From positions 1 through 53,717 of the forward strand of contig NZ_JAJFNK010000035.1 in NCBI RefSeq assembly GCF_021739485.1: a stretch of DNA of 53,717 nucleotides, read 5' to 3'. Of this stretch, positions 23,791 through 33,116 are shown in pieces. The translations under genes and the position numbers were made by a program. The first letter of the stretch is position 1; every line of letters begins with the position of its first letter. Source of the DNA: Alicyclobacillus tolerans (GTDB lineage: Bacteria > Bacillota > Bacilli > Alicyclobacillales > Alicyclobacillaceae). Under the pieces are notes generated by a model. That model had not been told where the DNA came from, searched no databases, and worked only from the letters and a program-made list of their open reading frames with translations.

Positions 23791-24942
23791 TTACAGCGGC
23801 AGGTTGCCTTCGTAGGACTGGGTGTAGATTGCCCGCACGTCCTCTTCGCTGACGCGCCGCGGGTTAATCGCAATGTTACCACTGCGGAACGTGTGGCGGA
23901 TCATATCGGGAAACATCTCGACGGTGACGCCCAGGTTCTTAAACGAATCCGGAATGCCAAGGTGCTGATTCATGCGCACGAGTTCCTTCACACCTGCCTC
24001 GGCCGCCGCAATGGCGCTGCCTTGCTCCGGGACACCCAGTGCATATGCCACCTCCGCGTAGCCTTTGGCGTTGCCCACCATGTTAAACGCGGCGACGTAA
24101 GGCAGCAGGACGGCATTCGCTACCCCGTGCGGCACGTGGGCAAACCCGCTGATGGGGTGTGACATGGCGTGGACCAATCCCAATCTTGTCAAGGTAAACG
24201 CCACGCCGGCCAAGGTGCTGGCATACAGCATATTGGCTAAGGACTGTGCGTCGCGGTTGACGACAGCCGGACGGATGCTTTCCCCAATCATTTTCATCGC
24301 CTGCACCGCCACAGCCTCCGCGTACCAGTTCTCCACCGTGTTGGTGTAAGACTCAATGGCGTGAGTGAGGGCGTCCATACCGGTCGCTGCCACCACTTTC
24401 GCCGGCAGAGTAAGCAATAAATCGGGATCGAGCAACGCCGCTTTAGGAATCAGATACGGCGACAAAATGGGGGTCTTGTAGTGGTCATCGTCGGTAATTA
24501 CCGTTACATTGGTCACTTCCGACCCGGTGCCGCATGTGGTCGGCACCACTACAAGGTAGGGGATCGCGTTTTCCACGCGGTTAACCCCTTCGTAGTCGAG
24601 CAATGCGCCCGGATTAGTGGCCACGACGCCAATCGCTTTTGCGGTGTCAATGGAAGAACCGCCACCCACGGCCAACAGTCCATCGCATTCATTTTGCTTG
24701 TAAACGTCTCTTCCTTTTTGCACGCACGCTTCATCCGGGTCGGGAACCACTCCGTCGTAGACGATAAAATCCACGTGGGCATTCTTCAATCCGCTTTGCA
24801 GGGGTTCCAACAACCCAGCGTTCAAAACGCCGGAGTCCGTGACAATCATGACGCGCCGGCAGCCTGCCGCGCGGAAAATGTCTCCCGCCATGTGGCTGGC
24901 CTTGGAACCAAACTCGATGCGGGTCGGAAAATAAATGGACAT
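23791..24942 (-). CDS. Iron-containing alcohol dehydrogenase (group III)
   Basis: The 383-residue NAD-dependent dehydrogenase has the GGGSSIDTAKAIGV nucleotide motif near residue 93, TTCGTGSEVT, and the metal ligands Asp/His in GMDALTHAIESY and two histidines in GLVHAMSHPISGFAHVPHG. It would interconvert an alcohol or lactaldehyde/1,3-propanediol-like substrate with the aldehyde. It forms a separate unit between two terminators. A TATAAT at about 25113-25118 on the minus strand is a possible promoter, though no good -35 is seen. Confidence 0.92.
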   Translation of the reverse strand: MSIYFPTRIEFGSKASHMAGDIFRAAGCRRVMIVTDSGVLNAGLLEPLQSGLKNAHVDFIVYDGVVPDPDEACVQKGRDVYKQNECDGLLAVGGGSSIDTAKAIGVVATNPGALLDYEGVNRVENAIPYLVVVPTTCGTGSEVTNVTVITDDDHYKTPILSPYLIPKAALLDPDLLLTLPAKVVAATGMDALTHAIESYTNTVENWYAEAVAVQAMKMIGESIRPAVVNRDAQSLANMLYASTLAGVAFTLTRLGLVHAMSHPISGFAHVPHGVANAVLLPYVAAFNMVGNAKGYAEVAYALGVPEQGSAIAAAEAGVKELVRMNQHLGIPDSFKNLGVTVEMFPDMIRHTFRSGNIAINPRRVSEEDVRAIYTQSYEGNLPL

Positions 24943-25029
24943 GCAGTCTTGCTCCTCTCATGCTGAAATTTAGCAACGATGCTAGAATGATTACTGCCCG
25001 AGGCGCACTTTGACTCGCACGGCGCAAAG

Positions 25030-25053
25030 ATGCTTAATGCAATGCTTAATGCA
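25030..25053. repeat. Perfect 12-bp tandem repeat
   Basis: ATGCTTAATGCA occurs twice in tandem between the alcohol dehydrogenase start and the pyc stop. The unit is partly self-complementary (TGC...GCA). Confidence 0.8.
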
Positions 25054-25130
25054 AAGGTGCTTCGCGCAAGCAATCCAAAGAACCCTCGAAAAACTCGCAA
25101 AACCGCTAAGACTATTATAGATCGAATCTT

Positions 25131-28100
25131 TCAGTCAAACACGACCAGCAAGTCGCCTGGGTCGACCGAATCCCCAGGTTGGCGACATACCTCCTGGACG
25201 ACGCCGTCTATGGGCGCCTGAACCTGCATCTCCATTTTCATGGCCTCGGTGACCATCAACAAGTCGCCCTTTTTGACGCGGTCTCCGGGCTTGACCTTGA
25301 TTGCGATCACGTTGCCAGGCATGCGAGCCCCAACCTCCTTCGGACTTCCGCTGACCTTGCGCCCTTTAGCTCCTTGGCTCGGAGCGCTGCGGTCGATGGC
25401 TTCCACGTGCCGGGGTTGCCCGTTGAGTTCGAAGAACACCGTCCGTTTGCCATCGGGCTGCAACTCGGAAATCGACAGCAGCTTGATAATCAGCGTCTTG
25501 CCCGGTTCAATGGGCACGCTGATTTCCTCGCCAGGACGCATCCCGTAGAAAAACGTCAAGGTGTCGAGCGCCGTAAGGTCTCCAAACTCAGCCCGGTGCT
25601 TGAACAGCTCTTCCGTCACCTGCGGGTACATGACGTACGATAGAAGCTGTTCGCGAGTGGGTTCGACGTGAATCTTTCGCGCGAACTTTGTCCGTTCCAC
25701 CTCAAAATCGACCGGCGGGAGCAGTGCACCAGGGCGGCCATCCAGCGGCTTTTTCCCTTTCAGAACCGACTTTTGCAGCTGCTCCGGGAATCCGCCGTAA
25801 GGCTGTCCCATGTGCCCCATAAAAAAGTCCACCACCGACGCTGGAAAGTCCAGTTCGTCCGCCCGCTCCATCAGGGCTTCCGGCGTCAGGGAGTTTTGCA
25901 CCATAAAGATGGCAAAGTCTCCGACCATTTTCGACGACGGCGTCACCTTTACGATGTTGCCAAGCAGCTCGTTGACCTGGACATACGCCTTTTTCACGTC
26001 TTCAAACTTTTCTCCGATGCCAAGGGCGATGGCCTGTTCGCGCAAATTGCTGTACTGCCCGCCAGGCATTTGGTGCTGGTACACGTCGGCCGTCGCCGCC
26101 TTCAGTCCAACCTCGAACTTCGAGTAGTAAGTGCGGACCACTTCCCAATAGTCGGAAAGCTTCTGCAGGTCCTGCAGGTTGTCCGGCACCTGCCGGGGAC
26201 TCTGCTGCAGGGCGGCCGCCAGCGAGTTCCAGTTGGGCTGCGAGGTATTGCCAGACAACGAGCCAATCGCGACGTCCATCACGTCGACGCCGGCTTCACT
26301 CGCCATCAGCAGCGTCGCGATCGCGTTGCCGCTCGTATCGTGGGTGTGCAAGTGAATGGGAATGCCGACGTGGCTGCGCAGCGCCTCAATCAGCTTGACC
26401 GCCGCGTACGGCTTCAACAGTCCCGCCATATCCTTAATCGCCAGAACGTGCGCTCCCTGTTTTTCCAGTTCCATAGCCAGGTTGATGTAGTAGTTCAAGT
26501 CGTACTTCGTCTCGTTGGGATTGAGGATATCGCCGGTGTAGCAGATGGCGGCCTCTGCAATTTTTCCGACCGTACGCACTTCGTCGATGGCGGCCAGCAT
26601 GTTCGGCATCCAGTTGAGGCTGTCGAAAATCCGGAAGACGTCGATGCCGCTTTCTGCCGCTTGCCGCGTAAACGCGCGTACCGCGTTGTCCGGGTAGTTC
26701 TTGTAGCCGACTCCGTTGGCTCCCCGCAACAGCATCTGGAACAAGATGTTGGGAATCGCCTCGCGCAGCACATGCAGGCGTTCCCAAGGGTCTTCCTTAA
26801 GAAACCGCATGCTGGCGTCAAATGTGGCGCCTCCCCAGACTTCCATGGAAAACAAGTTGGCGCCGATGTGAGAAGTCGCTTCCGCGATCGACAGAAGGTC
26901 CTGTGTTCGCACACGAGTGGCAAGCAGAGACTGATGAGCGTCCCGGAACGTGGTATCGGTGAGCCACACGCGTTCGCTGTTGCGAATGTGACTTAAAAAA
27001 CCTTCGACGCCAAGCTCTTGCAGCATGTCCCGCGATCCCTTGGGCTTATTCAGTCCGTACGGAACTACAGGGGTCTTTGGACGCTCCACCGCAGGTTTAG
27101 GCACGGAGCCTTTGCCTTCTGGGCCGTTCACCGTCACGTCGGCGATGTACGACAACAGCTTCGTACCCCGGTCGAGCCGCTGCGGAAACTGAAACAGTTC
27201 CTGGTGGCTGTCGATGAAAGTCACGTCGCACTTGCCTTCCAAAAACTTTGGGTGGCGAACGACATTGGATAAAAATGGGATGTTGGTTTTGACTCCGCGA
27301 ATCCGAAATTCCTGTAATGCGCGGAACATCTTATGAGCCGCCATGTCAAACGTCAAAGCGAACGTGCTGATTTTCACCAGCAGGGAATCGTAAAACGTCA
27401 ATACGCGAGCTCCCGTAAAGCCGTTGCCGGTGTCGAGGCGAACCCCAAACCCCGCCGCAGAACGGTACGTCGTAATGCGGCCCGTGTCCGGCAAAAACCC
27501 ATTCTCTGGGTCTTCGGTCGTCACGCGGCACTGGATGGCGTATCCCCGGATGCTGACGCTGTCTTGACTTGTAATGCCAATGTCTGGACTGCTGAGCGGC
27601 TGTCCTTCGGCGATGCGGATCTGGGACTGCACCAAATCCACACCGGTGACGAGTTCCGTCACGGTGTGCTCCACCTGGATGCGCGGGTTCACTTCGATGA
27701 AGTAAAACTCTCCAGAGGGTGTCAGCAGAAACTCCACCGTGCCAGCGCTTTGGTAATTCACGTGCTTCATCAGCTTCACGGCCGCTTCGCAGACCTCTTC
27801 GCGGAGTTGTTGGTCGATTAAAGCCGGCGTGATCTCGACGACCTTTTGGTGCCTGCGCTGAATCGAGCAGTCGCGCTCGTACAGGTGCACCAAGTTGCCG
27901 TGCGAGTCGCCGAGGATCTGAACCTCAATGTGCTTTGGAGCTTCGAGGTACTTCTCGACATACACGCCAGCCGATCCGAACGATGCCTGCGCCTCCGACG
28001 ACGCCCGCGCATACGCTTCGACCAGTTCACTTTCGTTGCGCACCACGCGCATGCCGCGGCCGCCGCCGCCGCTGACGGCTTTTAAGATGACCGGATAACC

Positions 28101-28559
28101 CGACGTCGCAATGAAATCGCGTGCTCCGTCGAGGTCGACAGGCCCTTGTGTCCCCGGAACGACGGGAATCTGAGCCGCAAGCGCGGCTTCGCGCGCCCGT
28201 ACCTTGTCGCCAAACAATCCCAAGTGTCCCGGCCGCGGACCAATGAACGCAATGCCTGCCCGTTCACACGCTTGCGCCAACTCTTCACTTTCGGACAAAA
28301 ACCCGTAACCGGGGTGAATCGCATCGCATTCTGCCCGCTGAGCCACTTCCACGATGCCTTCGACGTCCAGGTACGCCTCGACAGGACTCTTTCCCGCCCC
28401 AACCAAGTACGCCTCGTCCGCTTTGTAGCGGTGCAGCGACAAACGGTCTTCCTTGGAGTAGATGGCCACAGTCCGGATGCCCATCTCTGTGCAAGCCCGA
28501 CAGACACGGATGGCAATCTCCCCGCGGTTGGCGACCAGAACCTTCGTGAACTTTGTCAT
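25131..28559 (-). CDS. pyc: Pyruvate carboxylase
   Basis: The 1142-residue biotin enzyme carboxylates pyruvate to oxaloacetate. It has a biotin carboxylase domain (1-450; VLVANRGEIAIRVCRA, SGGGGRGMRVV ATP loop, FIEVNPRIQVEHTVTE), a carboxyltransferase domain (about 530-830; LTDTTFRDAHQSLLATR, MEVWGGATFD, HTHDTSGN) and a C-terminal biotinyl domain with TEAMKMEM about 35 residues from the end. ATG 28559 is chosen over GTG 28574, which lies in the GGAGTGTGGGAG binding region. It starts the long block of acyl-CoA genes at its downstream end but is separated from HMG-CoA lyase by a terminator. Confidence 0.97.
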   Translation of the reverse strand: MTKFTKVLVANRGEIAIRVCRACTEMGIRTVAIYSKEDRLSLHRYKADEAYLVGAGKSPVEAYLDVEGIVEVAQRAECDAIHPGYGFLSESEELAQACERAGIAFIGPRPGHLGLFGDKVRAREAALAAQIPVVPGTQGPVDLDGARDFIATSGYPVILKAVSGGGGRGMRVVRNESELVEAYARASSEAQASFGSAGVYVEKYLEAPKHIEVQILGDSHGNLVHLYERDCSIQRRHQKVVEITPALIDQQLREEVCEAAVKLMKHVNYQSAGTVEFLLTPSGEFYFIEVNPRIQVEHTVTELVTGVDLVQSQIRIAEGQPLSSPDIGITSQDSVSIRGYAIQCRVTTEDPENGFLPDTGRITTYRSAAGFGVRLDTGNGFTGARVLTFYDSLLVKISTFALTFDMAAHKMFRALQEFRIRGVKTNIPFLSNVVRHPKFLEGKCDVTFIDSHQELFQFPQRLDRGTKLLSYIADVTVNGPEGKGSVPKPAVERPKTPVVPYGLNKPKGSRDMLQELGVEGFLSHIRNSERVWLTDTTFRDAHQSLLATRVRTQDLLSIAEATSHIGANLFSMEVWGGATFDASMRFLKEDPWERLHVLREAIPNILFQMLLRGANGVGYKNYPDNAVRAFTRQAAESGIDVFRIFDSLNWMPNMLAAIDEVRTVGKIAEAAICYTGDILNPNETKYDLNYYINLAMELEKQGAHVLAIKDMAGLLKPYAAVKLIEALRSHVGIPIHLHTHDTSGNAIATLLMASEAGVDVMDVAIGSLSGNTSQPNWNSLAAALQQSPRQVPDNLQDLQKLSDYWEVVRTYYSKFEVGLKAATADVYQHQMPGGQYSNLREQAIALGIGEKFEDVKKAYVQVNELLGNIVKVTPSSKMVGDFAIFMVQNSLTPEALMERADELDFPASVVDFFMGHMGQPYGGFPEQLQKSVLKGKKPLDGRPGALLPPVDFEVERTKFARKIHVEPTREQLLSYVMYPQVTEELFKHRAEFGDLTALDTLTFFYGMRPGEEISVPIEPGKTLIIKLLSISELQPDGKRTVFFELNGQPRHVEAIDRSAPSQGAKGRKVSGSPKEVGARMPGNVIAIKVKPGDRVKKGDLLMVTEAMKMEMQVQAPIDGVVQEVCRQPGDSVDPGDLLVVFD

Positions 28560-28641
28560 TCTCCCACACTCCACACGTCGTTTTTTCTCTGAGTCTTAAG
28601 AAAATCATAATAAATGTCTGAATTACCAGTTTTTCAAGCGA

Positions 28642-28700
28642 AAAAGCCCCCCTGTGGGGCCAGGGATACCCTGTAGTCAGCACCCTGACGCGGCCACAGA
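28642..28700 (-). terminator. Terminator after HMG-CoA lyase
   Basis: On the minus strand CTGTGGCC ... GGCCCCACAG with an inner imperfect stem is followed by GGGGGGCTTTTTCGC. It lies just after the 28713 stop and before pyc. Confidence 0.75.
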
Positions 28701-28712
28701 GTACGGAGTCTT

Positions 28713-29582
28713 TCACACGCGCGTCGACAAGGATTTAGCGAAGGGCGCCAACCGGGTTACCTCGTCGAACTGAAGTCCTGTATCAATGCCCATCTCCGAC
28801 AGCATGCGCAGCACGTCTTCGGTGGCGACGTTCCCTGTTGCGCCGGGGGAATACGGGCAGCCGCCCAGACCGCCGATGGACGTATCGAACTTCTCTACTC
28901 CTGCCTGCATCGCAGCCAAGGTGTTGGCGAGGGACATCTTCCACGTATCGTGAAAGTGTCCGACAAACACCGTATCTGGGTATAGATCGCGGAGCCTCGA
29001 AAACCGGTCGTACACGATTTTGGGATTGGCGTGGCCGTTGGTGTCTCCGATGTCGACTTCGTCCGCACCGAGTTTCACAAACCGCTCGCAGACGAAATTG
29101 ACTTCGTCAAACGATACGTCGCCTTGATAGGGACACGTAAACGACATCGAGATGTAGGCTCGAATAAACTTGCCGTGTTGCTTCGCCATGTCGAAGACAG
29201 CTTCGCACTCCAGCAGGGAGTCCTTCGTCGATTTGTTGATGTTCTTCTCGTTAAACGCCGTACTCGCGCCAATGAAGACGGCAACTTGTGGAGCCCCTGC
29301 CTCAATCGCGCGCTGCAAGCCGCGGACGTTTGGCGTCAAAGCGATATAGTTGATGCCGAGCTCGTTGCAGTACTTCGCAATTTCCTCGGCATCGGACATT
29401 TGCGGAACCCACTTTGGGTGCACAAAGGCCGTCGTTTCAATGCGGCCGTAGCCGGCCTTTGCCAACCGGGCAATCAGTTCCTTTTTCTGCTCCGTGGTGA
29501 TGGGCTGCGGTTCATTTTGCAGCCCGTCCCGGGGACCCACTTCAATGATTTCAACGGACTTTGGCAACTTCAACAGGCGCAC
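28713..29582 (-). CDS. Hydroxymethylglutaryl-CoA lyase
   Basis: The 289-residue DRE-TIM metallolyase cleaves 3-hydroxy-3-methylglutaryl-CoA to acetoacetate and acetyl-CoA. Motifs are VEIIEVGPRDGLQNEPQ (catalytic Arg-Asp), ETTAFVHPKWVPQMSDA, DTNGHANP, HFHDTWKMSLAN (metal histidines) and the active-site loop GLGGCPYSPGATGNVATED with the essential cysteine. It is complete. Position 29582 reads GTG with AAGGGAA very close; TTG three codons later is an alternative. It lies 52 bases downstream of the acyl-CoA dehydrogenase. Confidence 0.93.
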   Translation of the reverse strand: MRLLKLPKSVEIIEVGPRDGLQNEPQPITTEQKKELIARLAKAGYGRIETTAFVHPKWVPQMSDAEEIAKYCNELGINYIALTPNVRGLQRAIEAGAPQVAVFIGASTAFNEKNINKSTKDSLLECEAVFDMAKQHGKFIRAYISMSFTCPYQGDVSFDEVNFVCERFVKLGADEVDIGDTNGHANPKIVYDRFSRLRDLYPDTVFVGHFHDTWKMSLANTLAAMQAGVEKFDTSIGGLGGCPYSPGATGNVATEDVLRMLSEMGIDTGLQFDEVTRLAPFAKSLSTRV

Positions 29583-29634
29583 TTCCCTTCGGACGGATTG
29601 ACGGACCCGCGTTTTAAGTGCTTAAAGCCGTGTT

Positions 29635-30792
29635 TTAATAGGAACGCGGCAATCCTAAGACGTGTTCCGAAACGTAAGACAGAATCAAATTCGTCGAGAT
29701 GGGAGCGACCTGATACAACCGCGTTTCGCGAAATTTGCGTTCAATATCGTATTCTTCGGTAAAGCCGAATCCGCCGTGGGTCTGCAGTGCCACGTTGGCA
29801 GCCTCCCAGGAAGCGTCGGCCGCGAGCAGCTTGGCCATGTTGGCCTCTGCTCCACACGGCTTGCCCGCGTCAAACAGTTCAGCCGCCCGAAAGCGCATCA
29901 GGTCTGCAGCTTCGATGTTCACATAAGCGCGGGCAATCGGAAACTGCACACCTTGATTTTGACCGATAGGACGCGAAAACACCACCCGTTGGTTAGCGTA
30001 CTTCGTCGCCCGTTCGACAAACCAGCGGCCGTCTCCAATGCACTCTCCGGCAATCAAGATTCGCTCCGCGTTCATACCGTCCAAAATGTACCGGAATCCC
30101 CGTCCTTCCTCCCCAATCAGGTTCTCCGCCGGAACCTCGAGGTCTTCGAAGAACAATTCGGTGGTGGCGTGGTTCATCATGGTCCGAATGGGACGAATGG
30201 TAAGCCCGTTCCCAACCGCTTCTCTCAGGTTTACGAGAAAAACGGATAAGCCCTCCGTTTTTTTCTTCACCTCGGACAGCGGAGTCGTTCTCGCCAGCAG
30301 CAACAGCAAATCCGAGTGCTCCGCTCGCGAGATGAAAACTTTCTGTCCGTTGACAATGTACTTGTCGCCCCGGCGCACGGCCGTCGTCTTAAGCTGGGTG
30401 GTATCGGTGCCCGTCGTGGGTTCCGTCACCCCAAACGCCTGCAGCCGCAGCCTGCCGTCTGCAATCTTTGGCAGGTAGTTCTGCTTTTGTTCTTCCGAAC
30501 CATGCCGCAGCAGCGTTCCCATCGTGTACATCTGTGCGTGGCACGCTCCCGCATTCCCGCCTGAGCGGTTCACCTCTTCGAGAATGATGGACGCCTCGGT
30601 CACCCCAAGGCCCGCTCCGCCATACTCCTCGGGAATCAAAGCGGACAAATAGCCCGACTTCGTCAATTCGTTGACAAACTCCTCGGGATACTTCCGGTCG
30701 GCATCGAGGTCCCGCCAATAGGAATCGGGATACCGGCTGCAAATTTTGCGAACCCCGTTGCGCAAGTCGTCGTACAGTGCTGCTTGTGTCAC
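29635..30792 (-). CDS. Acyl-CoA dehydrogenase
   Basis: The 385-residue flavoprotein introduces an alpha-beta double bond into an acyl-CoA. Motifs include LIPEEYGGAGLGVTEASIIL, QAFGVTEPTTGTDTTQLKT (FAD-binding loop), NGQKVFISRAEHSD, GFRYILDGMNAERILIAGE with the catalytic glutamate region differing among subfamilies, QTHGGFGFTEEYDIER and YQVAPISTNLIL. GTG 30792 follows GGGGGATT; the longer frame upstream translates repeat DNA (VKLQLKLQ type) and is rejected. Chain specificity cannot be read; neighbours suggest a branched or dicarboxylic CoA ester. Confidence 0.92.
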   Translation of the reverse strand: MTQAALYDDLRNGVRKICSRYPDSYWRDLDADRKYPEEFVNELTKSGYLSALIPEEYGGAGLGVTEASIILEEVNRSGGNAGACHAQMYTMGTLLRHGSEEQKQNYLPKIADGRLRLQAFGVTEPTTGTDTTQLKTTAVRRGDKYIVNGQKVFISRAEHSDLLLLLARTTPLSEVKKKTEGLSVFLVNLREAVGNGLTIRPIRTMMNHATTELFFEDLEVPAENLIGEEGRGFRYILDGMNAERILIAGECIGDGRWFVERATKYANQRVVFSRPIGQNQGVQFPIARAYVNIEAADLMRFRAAELFDAGKPCGAEANMAKLLAADASWEAANVALQTHGGFGFTEEYDIERKFRETRLYQVAPISTNLILSYVSEHVLGLPRSY

Positions 30793-30810
30793 AATCCAAT
30801 CCCCCTGTTC

Positions 30811-30927
30811 AGAAGTTTGACTGCAGAAGTTTGACCTCTGCAATTTGAGTTGCAATTTGAGTTGCAATTTGAGTTGCAATTTGAGTTCTGCAATTTGAGT
30901 TCTGCAATTTGAGTTCTGCAATTTGAC
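30811..30927. repeat. 12/14-bp tandem repeat array upstream of the acyl-CoA dehydrogenase
   Basis: Plus-strand units TGCAATTTGAGT (12 bp, about four copies) merge into TCTGCAATTTGAGT (14 bp, three copies, the last ending GACT), preceded by two GCAGAAGTTTGACT-like units. The array occupies most of the 30793-30980 gap between the CoA-transferase stop and the dehydrogenase ribosome binding site, so it would be in the transcript leader. Confidence 0.9.
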
Positions 30928-30980
30928 TTGGGCCCGGCATCCGACGCCGGCAGAGGCCCTTCCGTCAAATCCGTGCTGCG

Positions 30981-32243
30981 TCACGGCAAGCCGCCCACAA
31001 TTCCTTCGCGCACGAGTTGTTCAAAGGCTTCTTCGGAAATTCCAATTTCCGATAAAATTTCTTTGGAATGCTGCCCCACCCCCGGAGCCGGGCGACAGAT
31101 GTCTGCCGGAGTTTCGCTCATGCGCACCGGGATGGACGGAATGTTTAAATCCGGAATGTGTGGGTGCGGTGCTTGCTTCAATAAACCCAGCGCCCTGACC
31201 TGAGGGTCGTCGAGAACGCCGGACACCTTTTGAATCGGCGAACACGGAACCCCCGCGCGGTCCAGGCACTCCATCCATTCAGAGCTCGTCTTTTCCCGAA
31301 ACTCTGCTGTCAAAATTTCCTCCAGTTCGCTTCGGTGCTTTACCCGGTCCGAATTGTGCACAAACCGTTCATCGCCGGCGAGTTCCGGCATCCCCATTGC
31401 CGTGACAAGGCGTTCGAACAGCGAGTCGTTGGATATTCCCACTAAAATGAAGTCGTCGGCCGTCTGAAACGCGCCGTATGGAGCGAACGCCATGTGCCGC
31501 GCTCCTTGCGGAGTCGGGTCTTGCCCGGTCGCTTGATACGCAGTCAGGTGGTAGTTCATCCAGTACACGCCCGTTTCCATCAGCGATGTGCCCACGACCT
31601 GTCCGCGTCCCGTCAAAGCGCGGTGGTACAGCGCCGAGAGGATCGCGATTCCAGCCCACATGGCGCTGCCCGCGTCGAGAATCGAAACGCCGGCTCGCGA
31701 CGGTTCGTCCGCGCGGCTTCCCGTGATGCTCATAATCCCGGTTCTCGCCTGAAGCACTGCATCGTAACCGGGTTTGAAACGGTCGTCCCCGGTTTCTCCG
31801 TACGAGCTTAGGGAGCAGTAGACGAGCCGCGGGTTATCGCGGCAAAGCGACGCCGCATCGAGGCCGTACTTTTCCAAAGTACCGCGGCGAAAATTCTCCA
31901 CCACCACATCGGCTTTCGCGATGAGCTGCCTCAAAATTTCCGTTCCCTTAGCCTGCGTGAAGTCCAGCGCGAGAGAGCGTTTGTTGCGGTTAATCGCAAC
32001 AAAGTAAACCGATTCTCCGTTCCACTTCGGGCTCATGGCACGGGCGTCGTCACCGCGATCGATGCGCTCGACCTTGACGACATCCGCCCCCAAGTCCCCG
32101 AGGATGGCCGTGGAACTCGGGCCGGAAATGTTCGTCGTCAAATCGATGACGCGGATACCGCGCAGCGCTCCCGTCGTCAGCGGCCCTGCCGTCACGCCTG
32201 AAGCCGGATCGTCCGACCGTGCTGGATGCATTTCGCTGTCCAC
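30981..32243 (-). CDS. CaiB/BaiF-type (class III) CoA-transferase
   Basis: The 420-residue enzyme moves CoA between carboxylic acids. It shows IRVIDLTTNISGPSSTAILGDLGADVVKVE at the N-terminus (split here only for description), NRNKRSLALDF, VVENFRRGTLEKYGLD and GYDAVLQARTGIMSITG with the family's catalytic aspartate in G-Y-D. GTG 32243 has GGGAGGT seven bases upstream; the longer frame to 32342 is arginine-rich shadow. About 20 bases separate it from the enoyl-CoA hydratase. Likely substrates are C4-C6 dicarboxylates, given the cluster. Confidence 0.9.
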   Translation of the reverse strand: MDSEMHPARSDDPASGVTAGPLTTGALRGIRVIDLTTNISGPSSTAILGDLGADVVKVERIDRGDDARAMSPKWNGESVYFVAINRNKRSLALDFTQAKGTEILRQLIAKADVVVENFRRGTLEKYGLDAASLCRDNPRLVYCSLSSYGETGDDRFKPGYDAVLQARTGIMSITGSRADEPSRAGVSILDAGSAMWAGIAILSALYHRALTGRGQVVGTSLMETGVYWMNYHLTAYQATGQDPTPQGARHMAFAPYGAFQTADDFILVGISNDSLFERLVTAMGMPELAGDERFVHNSDRVKHRSELEEILTAEFREKTSSEWMECLDRAGVPCSPIQKVSGVLDDPQVRALGLLKQAPHPHIPDLNIPSIPVRMSETPADICRPAPGVGQHSKEILSEIGISEEAFEQLVREGIVGGLP

Positions 32244-32263
32244 TGCGTCCACCTCCCTGCCGT

Positions 32264-33049
32264 TTACTTTCCCGCAAACCTCGGCTCGCGCTTTTCGTTG
32301 AAGGCACGCACTCCTTCGTGCCGGTCGTCCGTGTCGACGCACTTGTTGTACCAGTACAGTTCGCGTTCCCTGCCCTGTGCGTCCGGGATGCCCGTCAGTT
32401 CGTCGATGGCCGATTTACAGTACTGCAGGGCCAACGGAGCGTTGCGGCTCATCGGAGCGGCCAGGTCTAGAAAAGCGGCATCCAGGTCCTGGGGTTCCAC
32501 CAGGCGGTTGACAAGTCCCATCTGCGCGACCTCATTCGCACTAAACTTTTTGCCGCTCAACACAATTTCTTTCGCACGGTGCACACCGATTCGCCGCGCC
32601 AATAAGCGGGTGCCTCCTCCGCCTGGCATGATGCCGCGCGTGACTTCCGGCAACCCGAACACCGCTTGCGTCGACACCACCCACAAGTCGCAGTTGAGGG
32701 CGAGTTCCATACCTCCTGCCAAAGCAAATCCGTCCACCACGGCGATGGTCGGCATCGGCAGGTCTGCGAGTTTGTAAAACATCTGTTCGAACAACCGGTG
32801 TTGCTCGTGCCACTGCGCTTCCGTCATGCCGTTTCGTTCTTTCAGGTCCGCACCGGTGCAAAATGCCCGAGGACTGGCTGAACGCAGTCCAACGACGCGA
32901 ATGTCCCCTTGCTGTACAATTTCTTCGCACGCCTGAATCAGCTCTTTGGCCATCTGCGTGTTAAAGGCATTGAGGACCTCTTCTCTTTGCAGCACAATTT
33001 CGGCGATGTTTGCATTGTCTTTGCGGCGTGACCACGTGACGTACGACAA
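32264..33049 (-). CDS. Enoyl-CoA hydratase, methylglutaconyl-CoA hydratase-like
   Basis: The 261-residue crotonase-fold enzyme has the oxyanion-hole segments FCTGADLKERNGM and FALAGGMELALNCDL and the catalytic glutamate regions LPEVTRGIMPGGGGTRLLARRIG. The GADLKERNGM block resembles AUH/LiuC, the methylglutaconyl-CoA hydratase of leucine breakdown, which makes HMG-CoA for the lyase encoded downstream. TTG 33049 is preceded by GAGGAGC at seven bases; the longer frame includes unrelated residues. Confidence 0.9.
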   Translation of the reverse strand: MSYVTWSRRKDNANIAEIVLQREEVLNAFNTQMAKELIQACEEIVQQGDIRVVGLRSASPRAFCTGADLKERNGMTEAQWHEQHRLFEQMFYKLADLPMPTIAVVDGFALAGGMELALNCDLWVVSTQAVFGLPEVTRGIMPGGGGTRLLARRIGVHRAKEIVLSGKKFSANEVAQMGLVNRLVEPQDLDAAFLDLAAPMSRNAPLALQYCKSAIDELTGIPDAQGRERELYWYNKCVDTDDRHEGVRAFNEKREPRFAGK

Positions 33050-33116
33050 TAGAATCGCTCCTCTATTCAAAATTTTTTGGGTACAAGCTAGGCATCTAGC
33101 TTCAACACTGCCCGCT

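Noticed and set aside
25668..26996. 442-codon plus-strand open frame opposite pyc
   Set aside because: Antisense shadow of a highly conserved gene with GC-biased codons; Arg/His/Val-rich and without motifs.
28655..28680. GGGATACCC-like match to the GntR palindrome
   Set aside because: It is part of the terminator after HMG-CoA lyase and lacks the second arm of GGATACnGTATCC.
30811..30927. CRISPR array
   Set aside because: Units are only 12-14 bp, directly abutting, without spacers or cas genes.
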